Source: Tridacna crocea
Lineage: Eukaryota > Mollusca > Bivalvia > Cardiida > Cardiidae
Length of the DNA stretch: 64,000 bases
Reading direction: 5' to 3'
Assembly: GCA_943736015.1 (NCBI GenBank)
Contig: OX031065.1
Coordinates: 33,866,427 to 33,930,426 of the forward strand
Position 1 is the first letter of the stretch. Each line of letters opens with the position of its first letter. The translations under genes were made by a program, and so were the position numbers. Under the pieces are notes generated by a model. It was not told the origin of the DNA and did not search any database. It saw nothing but the letters and a program-made list of their open reading frames with translations. Shown here piece by piece: positions 44,257-55,687 of the stretch.

Positions 44257-45746
44257 ATGGCTTCTCAAAGAAAGGCCAAGGGTGTACTCTCCGACTCTGA
44301 TTCAGAGTCGGAATATTCAAGACCTTCAACAACATTTGCCCGCTTTTTAGTCACCGAATCTATTGACTCTTCCAAACCTGTTAAAAACTTTCTCCTTTTA
44401 CTATTGAAAAATCCATCTCTGCAATTTTAGGAACACCAAAATCTGTTAAAAAACTTAAAAATGAAACTTTGCTTGTTGAGTGCTTCTCGCAACAACAAGT
44501 CAGAAACCTACTTGGACACAAGAAACTTTTTAATCTTGATGTCAAAATCTTCCCTAAATAACTCCACGGGAGTCATTAGATGCAAAGAGTTAAGCTTCTG
44601 TGACTCTTTGGAGGAAATCAAATCAAACCTTACAAGCCAGGCTGTGTCTGATGTGAAGAGAATTTCAGTTCTCAGAAACGGCATTCATAGAGATACACAT
44701 ACCTACATCTTAACATTCTCTACGCCAACTCTTCCAACTTCAATTAAAGTAGGAATTTAATCAGTCAAGGTCGATGTTTATGTGCCTAATCCGTTGTGCT
44801 GTTATAGGTGCCAACGGTACGGCCATCATGAAAGTAACTGCAGACGCACACCTGTTTGTCCCAGGTGTGCTTTTGAAGGGGAATACCATAACCAGAAGAC
44901 TTGCAATAACCCCCCTCTCTGTGTCAATTGCAAGTCTTCTCATCCTACATATTCCAAAGAATGTTCAGTTTGGAAGGATGAGAAAAAAATCCTGTCAATC
45001 AGGTTTAAGGAGACTGTTACCTTCTTAGAAGCTAGGAAAACAGTTGAAAAATGCAGGTCTGATCAGACTTTGTTGAGCAAAAGCACAACCTATGCAAATG
45101 TTGCTTCTCCTTTGCCTGCAAATGGACATTGTCCAACCTGCGAAATGTTGGCCAAAAAACTTCTCCAAAAGTTTCCTGAAATGACTGATGAACTGAAAGC
45201 TTTCATCCCAAATGTCCAAGTTGCAACACCTTGTACTCAGACTCAGCCTGCATCTGAAACAAATAAAACTTCTTCTGTACCCTCAAAACCCACAAACCCT
45301 CAAGGTATCTCTTCACAAAAACCTCAACACCATCTACCTCCTCACAAAATATCTCTTCGAAAAAAGCTTCAAAACCATTTCCCCCTTCACAACAGACACC
45401 AAAGAAACCACAACCTCCATCTTCACAGCCTACAACCAAATCTAACGTCCCATCTAAAGACAATCCTAATTATACACCCCGACCTCCAAAAAGGTCTTCT
45501 TCCAAATCCAAACCACAAACTAGAGATAACCAAGGATCTTGTGAAATCACAGTCAAAGTAAATGATCCTGTCCCTACTTCCAACAGATTTTCGGAGCTAG
45601 AGGACATGGATGCAGATACAGAAAATCTGGAAGGTGAGGCTTCAGATTCAGAAGCCTCTCTCTGGTCCACTTCCAAAGATCCTTGGAACAAGGATGCTGA
45701 CACTTGGCACACGACCAAACCCGAGACATCTGTAGTTAATTCTTAA
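44257..45746 (+). pseudogene. LINE ORF1 (gag-like, three zinc knuckles), frameshifted
   Basis: Starts ATGGCTTCTCAAAG. The frame is broken near 44390, near 44560, by a stop at 44758, and again after about 45330. The best piece (44782-45330) holds CYRCQRYGHHESNC, CPRC..C and CVNCKSSHPTYSKEC, a zinc-knuckle cluster that binds RNA in the LINE particle. A basic, proline-rich tail and an acidic C-terminus follow. It is a decayed copy and cannot make a full protein. Confidence 0.8.
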
Positions 45747-45818
45747 CCAATCTATTTTAAAATGCAATTGTTTACGGCCTCATGTTTTACTTTTGCTTTT
45801 ATACTTTCCTCATGCATT

Positions 45819-48800
45819 ATGGATACCATAATCCAATGGAATTGTCGAGGTCTGAAGTCAAACTTTGACGAACTTTCCCTTTTAATCAATGATCACAAAC
45901 CAGTTGCTGTTTGTTTGCAAGAAACCTTCCTTAAACGGGAAGATGATATCACTATAAAATATCATTCTATTTACAACAAGATCTTTACCGAAGGCGAAAA
46001 AGCCAGAGGTGGTGTTTCTATTGTTGTTAAGAACAACATTCCTCACAAATTTATCTCTTTAAATACAAACTTGCAAGCTGTTGCTGTCAGGCTATCTTTA
46101 CACAGTGCTGTTACACTGTATTCTTTATATCTCCCCCAAAGCACACCTATCAATGAGACCAACCTGAATCATTTCATTTCCCAATTGCCATTCCCCTATA
46201 GATATTCTTGCTGGGGACTTTAATGGTCACAATGTTATGTGGGGTTGCAATGACACCAACCAGAGAGGTATACAGTTAGAGAACTTCATATTGAACAACT
46301 CTTTGTCTTTCATGAGTGATAACAAGTCCAAAACCTACTTGCATCCAGCAACTGGATCTTACTCTTCCATTGATTTAACATTATGCAGCCCAGTCTTACT
46401 TCCAAATTTTACTTGGAAAGTGACTGAGGATTTGTGTGGAAGTGATCACTTCCCCATTATCTTTTCATCTACACAACCCTCCAGCAGTGTACGACCGCAG
46501 AAATGGAAGCTTTCCAAAGCCAATTGGAATAAATTTTAAACCATATGTGAACAGAAATTTACACATGATAAATTTGGAAATTGCGATGATCCTGCAAAAC
46601 TTTTCACTTCCCTTTTAATTGATGCAGCTAAACAATCCGTCCCTCAGACCTCAACAAACCCAAAACGTACTGACAAGCCTTGGTACAATGATGATTGTAA
46701 ACAGGCTGTCAGAGACAGAAAACAGGCCCTTAGAAAATTAAACCTCAGGCCTACCAAAGAAAATCTTAACTTATTCCGTATTTATAGGGCAAAAGCCCGT
46801 CGTACCATTAGAGAAAGTAAGCGCAAGGCATGGAGACAATGCGTCTCTAAATTGAATAGTAGAACTACTACTAAAAAAACCTGGGATATTATCAGAAAAA
46901 TAAATGGCAAAGGCTAGCCCCCTCTAAGTCACCTTGAAGTTAACAATACTTCATTGGAATCACCCCCAGGATATAGCTGATGCCCTTGCCGACACCTTTT
47001 GCAAAAAGTCTTCCTCTGCAAACTACACAGAAAAGTTTCAGAGGAATAAAGCCAGAGAAGAAAAGAAAAAAACTTAATTTCAATTCCTCTAATTCAGAGC
47101 ATTATAGTAAACTCTTCACTTTAAAGAATTAAAGTCTGCTCTGAATAAAGCTCACGATTCTTCTCCTGGCCCAGATAAAGTTCATTACCAGTTTTTAAAA
47201 CACTTATCTTTTACTTCTCTCTCCGTTTTACTTGATATTTTTAATGATATCTGGCAGTCAGATGATTTTCCTGCATCCTGGCCGGTTCCTATCCCAAAAC
47301 CTGGCAAAGATGGTAGTGACCCGGCCAACTATCGGCCAATAGCCCTTACTAGTTGTCTCTGCAAGACGCTAGAACGTATGGTCAACGACAGGCTTGTCTG
47401 GTTTTTAGAGAAAACCAACCTCATTGTTGATGTACAGAGTGGATTTCGTCGCCAGCGTGGCACCATAGATCATCTTGTCCACTTTGAAACCTTTGTCAGA
47501 GAAGCCTTTATTAATAGACAGCAAGTAGTATCTGTCTTTTTTAACCTTGAAAGCGCTTACGATACAACGTGGAAATACGGAATTCTGAAAGACTTGCATG
47601 ACTTTGGTCTTCGAGGCCGTCTTCCTCTTTTTATTTCAGCCTTCTTGGACGAACGTCTTTTCCGTGTTGGTAATATTGTCTCGGGAGCCCGTGAACAGGA
47701 GATGGGTGTACCCCAAGGATGTATTCTCTCTGTTACACTTTTCAGTGTAAAAATACACAGTATAGTTAAAGCTGTCTGTCCTGGTGTAGATTGTTCCCTC
47801 TATGTTGATGACTTCGTTATATGCTTCAGATCTCGAAATATGAATATTATTGAGAGACAACTTCAACAGTGTCTCAACAAACTTCAAACATGGTCTGATG
47901 AAAATGGCTTCACATTTTCAAAGTCCAAAACTAAGTGCATGCACCTCTGTAATCTACGAGGTGTTCATTCAGATCCTGAACTGTATTTGGACAAAACTAA
48001 AATTGAAGTCGTGTCCGAGTTTAAATTTCTTGGAGTCATCTTTGACAGAAAGCTTTCCTTCCTTCCTCACATCACTGCACTTAAAAAGAAGTACAAGAAG
48101 GCTCTTAATCTTCTTAAGGTTGTGGCCCATTCTGAATGGGGAGCAGACCGTAAAGTCCTCTTGCGACTTTATCGGTCTTTAGTTCGCTCCAAATTAGACT
48201 ATGGATCTGTTGTATACGGATCAGCCCGTAAATCTTACCTGAAAATTCTCAAATCTATACACCACGAAGGTCTGCGTCTTGTACTTGGAGCTTTCAGAAC
48301 TTCTCCTGTCAATAGTCTCTATGTTGAGGCTAACCTTCCCTTTCTTACAGGAGAGAAAAACTCTCACTTCAATATATTTTAAAACTGAAGTCGAATCGTT
48401 TTAATCCAACTCATAATGTCGTTTTTAAACCTCAATATAAACGTCTTTTTGAAAGGAAACAAAATGATATTCCTACATTTGGTATCCGCATGGAGCCCAT
48501 TGTAGCTAACCTCGGCATTGACACTGAGTCTATTGCCGACTATAAAATCTCTGAAATGCCTCCATGGACACTAAACAGTGCAGAATTCAGATTTGACCTT
48601 GCATCTGACTAAAAGTCTGTCACGGATAGAACTGTGTTTCATGCTAGATACAACGAGATAAATGAGCATTATTTTTCCTTCAAACCCATCTATACAGATG
48701 GATCTAAAGAAGGCAATTCTTTAGCAGCTGCCGCTGTTTATGGACAAAGGAGCTTAAAATGCCGCCTTCCAAACAACTCTTCTATCTTCTCTGCTGAAAT

Positions 48801-49195
48801 CAAATCAAAGCGATTGATCTTGCCCTTAATCTAGCTGAAAGTTCTATTTCCAACCGTTTTATTATCTTTTCGGACTCTTTGTCATATTACAGGCACTTTC
48901 AAATCAACGACTTGAGAATCCCTTAATCTGTAGTTTACTTGAAAGGATCTCACAAATTTCTTCTAAGAATAGATTTGTGTTCTGCTGGCTTCCAAGTCAT
49001 GTACGCATCAAAGGCAATGAAAATGCCGATAGGTCTGCCAAATCTGCACTTAACCTCCCCTCTTCAGATTTTAAAGTTCCACATACTGATTTTAAATCCT
49101 CCATTTTAACACATATCCAATCTTCTTGGCAATCCCAGTGGGATGCTGATGTTTTCAATAAACTGCATTCAGTTAAACCATGCCTTGGTGAATCT
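45819..49195 (+). pseudogene. LINE ORF2 (endonuclease, RT, RNase H), decayed and truncated
   Basis: Endonuclease 45819-46545: IIQWNCRGL, a CLQET motif, AGDFNGHN and GSDHFPI. The frame shifts near 46200 and 46540. The RT core (about 47150-48380) includes ANYRPIALTS, PQGCILS and YVDD. Motif A reads FFNLESAYD, with Asn where the catalytic Asp belongs, so this copy is enzymatically dead even apart from its breaks. RNase H (about 48640-49050) has YTDGS, SAEIK, FSDS and a shifted frame near 48800. The C-terminal part (NKLHSVKPCLGE) then runs straight into integrase sequence. Confidence 0.85.
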
Positions 49196-49621
49196 GCAGA
49201 TATAGTGTATGGTCACTACGCCACGGCGCGAGAAGATGTGCATTCAAAGTTTTGTGAGTATGTGGAAACTCTGCAGAACAAAATGTTGGATGCTCATCAT
49301 GTAGCTCGAAAGTGCTTGAAGAGACGTGCTGAGCGTAGTAAAGAGATATATGATACTGGCACTGTATTACATAAGTATGAACCAGGGGATCTCGTGTGGT
49401 GTCTGCATGAAGGGTGCAAGAAGGGTGTAACCCCTAAACTTGCAAAGCAATGCGATGGACCATTTGTGGTGGTAGAAGCTCTGTCTGCCATCAATTTTTC
49501 AGTCCAGACCTCTAGAGAGGGTTCGAAGAAAACACTACATCATAACAAGCTAAAACCCTACCAGGAAGAAAACCAGCCTAAATGGCTTTCCATGTTATCA
49601 GAGAGATTGAGATCAGCCTAA
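49195..49621 (+). pseudogene. Ty3-type integrase C-terminal region, fused to LINE frame
   Basis: REDVHSKFCEYVETLQ, AHHVARKCLKRRAERSKEIY, YEPGDLVWCLHEG and DGPFVVVE..NFSVQ, then HHNKLKPY. This is the helical linker plus the GPY/F-type SH3-like domain that ends Ty3 integrases. It is read in one open frame with LINE RNase H from 48977 onward. Only the last third of an integrase is present, without the D-D-E core. Confidence 0.85.
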
Positions 49622-49995
49622 GCATATTTTAGGTCTGAAATTCAAAATCTTTTTGCTGTTCTGTTATTTTTATAATTGCCATTGTATAAATATGAAGCTA
49701 ATAGAGAAATAAATTTGCTAATCTCAATATTCCCAAAGTCCTGTCCCAAACTAGAGGGTTTACCCGCAGATTTTGCCTTTTCACAGCTCTCACCAGAAGT
49801 GAGAGTAGTGACTGAGAGCAAGGTGGGTGAAAGCTAGTTGAACCGAGCCGCGAATAAGGGACCAAGACATGCTTCGCAGCTACCGCGATCAATGACGGCA
49901 GCAAGCCAAGTCTAAGTACCAGGAAAACGGCCAATTTTGACTCCGGGAACTAGCTTATATAGCAAGACGTATGTCCTCTCTTCTATTTTCCAGAA
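49622..49995 (+). promoter_or_regulatory. Untranslated spacer with splice-acceptor-like site
   Basis: No coding sequence. It ends TTCTATTTTCCAG two bases before the ATG of the zinc-finger ORF: a pyrimidine-rich tract and CAG typical of a 3' splice site. This suggests that the downstream ORF is made from a spliced transcript, as retroviral env is. That is an inference. Confidence 0.5.
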
Positions 49996-51277
49996 ATGGC
50001 CTCCACAAACAGAGACAGGCACAAGAAGTACAGGTGCAAAAGTTGTCCGAAGGAAGACAGGAAGGGGCGCATGGTGGCCCACGTTATGAAGTACCTCGTG
50101 TCGATGGATCAGGCCCCCTTCTACTGTAGTCTTTGCAGTTTCAGCTGCACAAAGAAGAAGCAGCTGACGGACCACTTAACTAAACAAAAGCGACACCGGG
50201 AGGAAGCAGCCAGGCGGGAGCCCCAGCCCTTGAGGGACATACTGCATTTCTCCCTCAACCCAGTGAATGTGGAATGTGGACGAGCACATGGTCCCGTTTG
50301 CGACGGGAACCACTACGCCGACGTTGGAAGACATCTTCGCTCAAGACGAAGAAGAGCCTAGCCTCCCTGACTGGTTGCTGGAGACAACAATTCCTCCAGC
50401 CAGACCAGGAACCCAGTCAACGAGTGTTGTTAGTATTAAGGGTCCTACGGAGACGATGCCTTCAAGTGGCCATAGGATCCAAGGTAAGGTCCAGCGACCT
50501 GCATTGCCTACCCCTTTCCCAATGCTGATGACACCACCTATTCACTAGGGACCCGTATTGCGTACCCCTGCCCCTGTACTGAGGACACCGCCAATACAGA
50601 GCCAGGTAAATATTCCCCAGTTGTCACAGCCGGCATGTCAGCTGGAGTCACCAGGCATGTCGGCAACTCCCTGGTCAACAGTTACATCAGAAGCTCCAGC
50701 TGACCCTTTCCCAACCATAGACAGTTTTTGCTGGGTCGGACTTCTGGTTGCTCCGGCACTTTCCATCCCATCTCCACAGGTTAACCCACCTCCAGGCGTG
50801 ACAGCTACTCTAAGGAAGGGTCAGATCATTCCATCCAGATCCATGGTCCTGGCGCCAGAGTCACCTGAATCCCCTCAAGAAGACCCAGGGACGCCATTGC
50901 AGAATGAGCCTGAAGGACGTCCTGTTGACCTGCAGCCAGCACATTCCGCAGAAGAAGAGAAGGACCCTTTGTGCGTGGAGGGCAGGAAGGAGGAGCAGTC
51001 CAAGAAGTCTGCAATCCTCTCAGACGTACCCGGGAACAAGTTGGAGGGAGAGACAAAAACATTATTAGTGATCTCCCTGGAAATGTTAGACCTCTTAAAA
51101 GCTTCCCTGGAGACGCAGAGCGCAATTTTGGAGGAAGTGAAGAGCACCAAGAATGAGATGAGGCGCCTGTCCAAAACTGTGAACTATCTCTGGGACGAGG
51201 TAAAGGACGTGCGCAGAAATCTGGCCTCTAGAGAATGCAAGGTGGACAGCTTTAAATCGAGCCAGGTCCCCACTTAA
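49996..51277 (+). pseudogene. Accessory zinc-finger / coiled-coil ORF in env position (broken)
   Basis: N-terminus with two Cys-His clusters (YRCKSCPKE...H and FYCSLCSFSC...H), then a Pro/Ser/Thr-rich middle with repeated LRTPP/MTPP phrases. The C-terminal coiled coil runs about 51060-51220 (LLVISLEMLDLLKASLE...). A 7-bp duplication (AATGTGG twice, about 50266-50279) shifts the frame and a TAG at 50546 interrupts it. Otherwise the frame stays open for about 425 codons. It is no known envelope protein: no signal peptide or membrane segment is visible. Zinc fingers suggest nucleic-acid binding. The function is unknown. Confidence 0.7.
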
Positions 51278-52249
51278 GTCTAAGGTAATCAAACCCAAGA
51301 AACAGAAGACAAACCAAGGAAAGGAAAATTAAGCCCGGACTTCTTCTATCCCGTTAAACTTGCTTTAATATAGATTGGATCGATTGCCAGTGATGCAAGT
51401 CCGTACACAACTTAACCTGGGCCAGTAGAGTGCAGGTAACTCGCCTGCTATGAAGGCTATAGTAGGTCCACCATGAGTAGCGTAATGTGGGTAGGGTTCA
51501 TACAGTTTTGGTTGTCATCTCCCAGATATTCTTTAGAATTAAACCAGAAACACTGATCAGGGACTTTAGGAATACTATGTTTAAATTTCAATTAGATACC
51601 CAATAGTCTTACAAGTTACAGAACTCTAATATGGTGCTACTTTAACATTATTAGTTGATTACCATTAAAGAATACGTGGTGACAATTCACTTTCAGGGTT
51701 TTTCAGTTATTACTAATAATAGTGAATACTACTATAATGAGTGCCTTATATACTGTGCAAGTAATGAAATGTGATTCAGTGAATTTAAGTCAGTGTGTTT
51801 AACGGTTATAAGAGCAATATTTTAGTTAATTCATGTTTTATAACACTAGGGAAAGTGTTAACTGTGACACAGTGAATTCCTTCTTTAGTGTGCTTGACTG
51901 ACGGCCAGCCAGAACAGTGTAAAATATTCAATCTAGCGGTTTTGCCATTAATTGTGAAAAGAGTTGCCAAGTGTGATTTGCTAATGGTAACACTGCTCAA
52001 ATTTGGCAAGAGTGAACAACCAGTCATGTTGAACAATAATTCTGTCCACCTATATTTATCATTTGGAAAACCGTTATAATTTATGATGTTACCTGCTCTA
52101 GCAGTCGATTTTAAAATCAAAAGTCTGCATTCCAATGATATTGTCTAGTATTGGCAAAAGGAGTAGTGCCAACGTAAAAAGAGGGTAATGATAAGCCCTG
52201 CTTATTAGAGATTGACTTGCTTGTCTTAAACATGCAAACTAGTGGGGGA
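51278..52249 (+). other. 3' untranslated region of the LTR element
   Basis: AT-rich, no ORF above about 110 codons and none with recognisable content. It ends in AGTGGGGGAA, a possible polypurine tract. Confidence 0.5.
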
Positions 52250-53694
52250 ATGCAATAAATGCTAACTTGTCTAACGTTGTCGTTTTCCCTCAGTGGTTCT
52301 CAGGATGTTATTGTTGAAGGGGGAGCACAGTGAGAGGTGAATATTTGCCCCACTATTATCCCTCAGCAGTGTTAAGTTTCTTTCACCAGATGCCTTTCAA
52401 TTTAGGTAATTTACTTGTTTACTATGCTGTTATTTGTAAATAAGCAATTGTAGTAGTTTTACCTTATATCCATGGGGTAGGCCTATTAGGCCGAACTCTG
52501 CCATTTATGGAAGAATCAGTGCCGCGTATGACAGACAATACATTTCTAATTACGAGATTGACCTAGGTTAAATTCACGGCCAACCTGCATAAACCGAACG
52601 TCTTGTCAGTCAATCTCTCTCCCATTCCCGCAATAATTGTCTTTAATCCTTTTCTCAGCTCTGTAAAATGGCTGGATTTCTAGTTGATCTCCATCCAAGT
52701 TACGGTGAATGTAGGTAATTGTCATGTATGCCTCATCGATTCACTTGTTTACGTCTTTGTCACTTTGCTTATGAAATGTTAAAAGAAGAAATTGTATTCT
52801 ATCGCAATATAGAATTGGGGAATATCTCTCCGTCGACGAATGAGTTCTAACGTATCTGTATCAAGGGGCAGAAACGTTTTTATCCCTTTCTATTTTCCAC
52901 ATGTCTGCGCCCTATGCACTGTGGGAAGATATTCGCTGAATCATCGAAAGCGTTATCCCAAGCCTATTTACGGTACGGAGTTTATTAAGTGCATTGTTTT
53001 ATTAACGGACCTCAGAGTTAGGTTCGGACCCCATTTCCCGCATTGTTGATTCTGCTGGACTTGAACTCGGTCACTTGTGACACGTTTGGTCACAATGGAC
53101 CGGTTTAGGGTCATAGACGTCGGTAGAAGTGGCCAACACGACGTTGTGGACAGATTTTGGTCACTACCGCCGTTAGCGGCTATGTAAGGACCGATTTTCG
53201 GTCACAACGTCAGTCTATTCAGTCTACTCAGTCTGATCAGCCACTCCGTTTACCAGTGCTCTCCAAGAAAACTTAAAAGATTTAACATTACTCTCTCAGC
53301 TATTAGCTCAACTGAAGTGCGATGTCAGCATCCTTTACTGGTACGATCATAAGCTGTGCTTGTGACTAATAGACTCACTTTTATTGGAACCACCGTTATC
53401 CCACAGGGGGTCGCATTATAGTGTAACGGGGGTTCCAGTAAATTTTATTCATAGCAGGACGTAACGTAAACCTGATGTGCTCGCATTCATATTTTGTTTC
53501 AACTTATTGTTAACCCAGTGGGTGCTCGTCCCGAGCTAGTTAAGGGGAGGTCACCACTGTTGTACATGTCTGATAATAATTTTAGTTGTCTCCCTTAATA
53601 AAGAAACGGCCTACCCGTTGTTGAAAGTGAAGATAAGCTTTCTCGTTTTAATTTAACCTCCGTCTTATAAGCCTGTCGGCCCGTAATAGTATTT
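52250..53694 (+). repeat. Probable 3' LTR (boundaries uncertain)
   Basis: Starts TGCAATAAATG after a purine tract and runs to about ATTTGCCA. An AATAAA signal lies at about 53598, in a position expected for an LTR. An alternative start is 52335 (TGAGAGGTGAAT) after GAAGGGGGAGCACAG. No partner LTR is in the window, so the ends cannot be proved. Confidence 0.4.
53075..53215 (+). repeat. Cluster of GACCGxTTTxGGTCAC repeats in the LTR
   Basis: Four imperfect copies of a 16-17-bp dyad: GTGACACGTTTGGTCAC, GACCGGTTTAGGGTCA, GACAGATTTTGGTCAC and GACCGATTTTCGGTCAC. Each is an inverted GGTCA pair. Confidence 0.65.
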
Positions 53695-54095
53695 GCCATT
53701 ATTTATTAATAAGCAATCGTAAAACAGGAAAAATCAAAACGTTCAAAACGCTGATGTGGCATTTGTCAAAGAAGTCATTGTGTGGAATTAATAATACATT
53801 TATATAAAAACAAGAGCGGCAAATTGTCCAAAGATACGCTCGTCTTACCCCAAGTTGTAAAGCTGGGGCATAATAATCATAAAGGGGAGGTAGAGCAAAA
53901 TAGTAGTGCAGAAATTTTTGCCGTTGAATGAAGCAAATAGCAGTTTTGATTTCACATCTTTAAAAAAAAATAAAATATACAAATAAGAGTATGAAATTTC
54001 ATATTGACAACACCTAAACTCTTGGAGATATAGTGTGGTCAAAATTTATGTGTAGAAACATAGATCGTAATATTACAGTCAGTCCGCTTTCGGGG

Positions 54096-54464
54096 CTAGT
54101 GATGCGTCATATAAGACAGTCGAATCTTCGAAGAATATGACATGGGCAGACAACGCCTGGGTTTATTCTTACCGGGCAGCCTATGGGCCCTTTCAATGCT
54201 TATTTTTGAGTCATCCATCTCCAGTGTTTCACTTATATATTGTCCTTCCCATGTTTCGTTTTTAGATTCTGGAATATTGTGGGATTTCAGATTTTTGCGT
54301 CTTGACTGAGCTTCTATATTCTCAACTTTTGCATTCAAATCGTCAACCTTTTTATTCAACTCCATATTTTCTTGTTTAAGTAATGCAGTCTCGTTCTTGA
54401 GTTCATTAAGTGAATCTTCTAGGTTATCGAACTTTGTGTCAAGCATTCTCTGTATGTCTATCAA
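54096..54464 (-). pseudogene. Fragment of a LINE ORF1-like coiled-coil protein
   Basis: About 120 codons: a heptad coiled coil (LEDSLNELKNETALLKQE, NKKVDDLNAKVENIE), then AQSRRKNLKSHNIPE, typical of the junction between coiled coil and RRM in L1-type ORF1 proteins. It continues with ISIERAHRLPG. Neither start nor full RRM is present. Isolated fragment, opposite strand to the neighbouring elements. Confidence 0.6.
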
Positions 54465-54689
54465 TATCGGTAGCAGTGCGTTATCAGATACACTAATATT
54501 ACTTGTCAGATTCTCATTGGAATCAAGGTTTAAAGTCGGGCTTTAAAAGCTACTATTATCATCATTGCCAATCTTATCAGTTTGGTATGTTTGACCATTA
54601 ATCCAATCATGTATACTAGATTGAGAACAACGTTGTATTACGTGTATGCGACTAGTCGTCAGCAAGAGTGTATAACTTTCCTTTTAGAT

Positions 54690-55680
54690 TACAGTCTTGA
54701 GTTTTAACGATCTCTTGAAAAAAGCTTTTTTAGATAACCGTGGACGAGGAGAAAATGATGGGAAGCCACTATTTTCTCTATTCTCCATTCTCCACTATGT
54801 TTTCTAGTCCCTTCTAAGGACGAATATATTTATGAGAGCTATTTTCAAACTGTACTCTGCAAATGCTTTCAATTTATAAATTATATTTCCACACTTTTGT
54901 TAACTGGTAAAGATTTATTGTTCAATATATTAACGTTTGCATAAATTGTGTTGATATATGAAGTTTTCTGCGTTTCACACAATGTTCTACCAAAATTACA
55001 AGATCAATTATTCGAGCCATTTTTAACAATTTCGACAGCTACTCGTAGCAGTTTTGGAAAAAGTCGTCTACTTTTCTGTCATTTGATGAAGAGTCATTGC
55101 CCGAAATGTAATGGTTTGTATAGCATTTTGGATGTGGAAAGATTGTTGGCAGCCAGCATTTTCTCCATTTTCCGCGGTGTTTGATATCTCATAGCAAGAA
55201 ACCCAATCATTCGATCCGAATTCAATTTGTCCACTGCAAAAGCTTTCAATTTTGGTCAAGTCTACATTTTCCAGCGTGGAAAAGAGTTAATTTCTTATGT
55301 TTTAATGTGCATGACATTGTGAATGGGAAGAATTTGCTGGAGGTCAGCATTTTATTTTCCTTCACCGTTACTTCCCTTTTTCATTATAATTATCATCAGG
55401 TTTTTTTTTTATCCCATGAAAACAATTTGCTCTCCAACCATATTGAATTGTCGACTCCAAATGTTTTTTTTTTTTAATTTGATAGGTGTTGAAGAAATCA
55501 TGGTCATATTGTTGATATCTATATGGCACTTTGGAGAAAAAATTGCTGGTAGCTTTTTTCCTTCTTTTTTTTCACAGCATTATATATTTTCATCCTGTCA
55601 GATTCAGTTATTAAAGTCATAATTGAATTGCAATCTGCAAATATTTTCAATTTGGACAAGTCTACATGTTTTCTCGTGTG
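54690..55680. repeat. Series of decayed family-1 MITEs
   Basis: Three or more degraded copies. Landmarks are GGAGAAAATGATGGGAAGCC (about 54750), CCAGCATTTTCTCCATTTTC (about 55153), and recurring AATGCTTTCAATTT / CTGCAAATATTTTCAATTTG with GTGTGGTAAA at 55675. No coding sequence. Confidence 0.5.
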
Positions 55681-55687
55681 GTAAATA

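Larger units (their letters stand above)
43655..49195 (+). mobile_element. Non-LTR retrotransposon (LINE, I/Nimb-like), 3' end lost
   Basis: Order: leader, ORF1 with zinc knuckles, ORF2 with apurinic-type endonuclease, reverse transcriptase and RNase H. RNase H together with CCHC-bearing ORF1 points to the I superfamily (Nimb group); the exact clade is an inference. Several frameshifts break both ORFs. The 3' end is replaced by an LTR-element sequence at about 49195. The left boundary near 43655 is an estimate, placed where MITE sequence ends. Confidence 0.82.
49195..53694 (+). mobile_element. Ty3-like LTR retrotransposon, 3' part only
   Basis: Begins inside the integrase C-terminal region, followed by a spacer with a splice-acceptor-like site, an accessory zinc-finger ORF, a 1-kb untranslated stretch, purine-rich tracts (52240-52250 and 52316-52335) and a probable 3' LTR. 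The gag, protease, RT and 5' LTR are absent from the window. The right end near 53694 is an estimate. Confidence 0.75.

Noticed and set aside
44932..45720. Minus-strand and alternative-frame ORFs over the LINE ORF1
   Set aside because: They are shadows of the zinc-knuckle and proline-rich frames on the plus strand.
51806..52135. 109-codon minus-strand ORF in the LTR-element 3' region
   Set aside because: No domain, AT-rich composition, and it lies in the untranslated stretch before the LTR.
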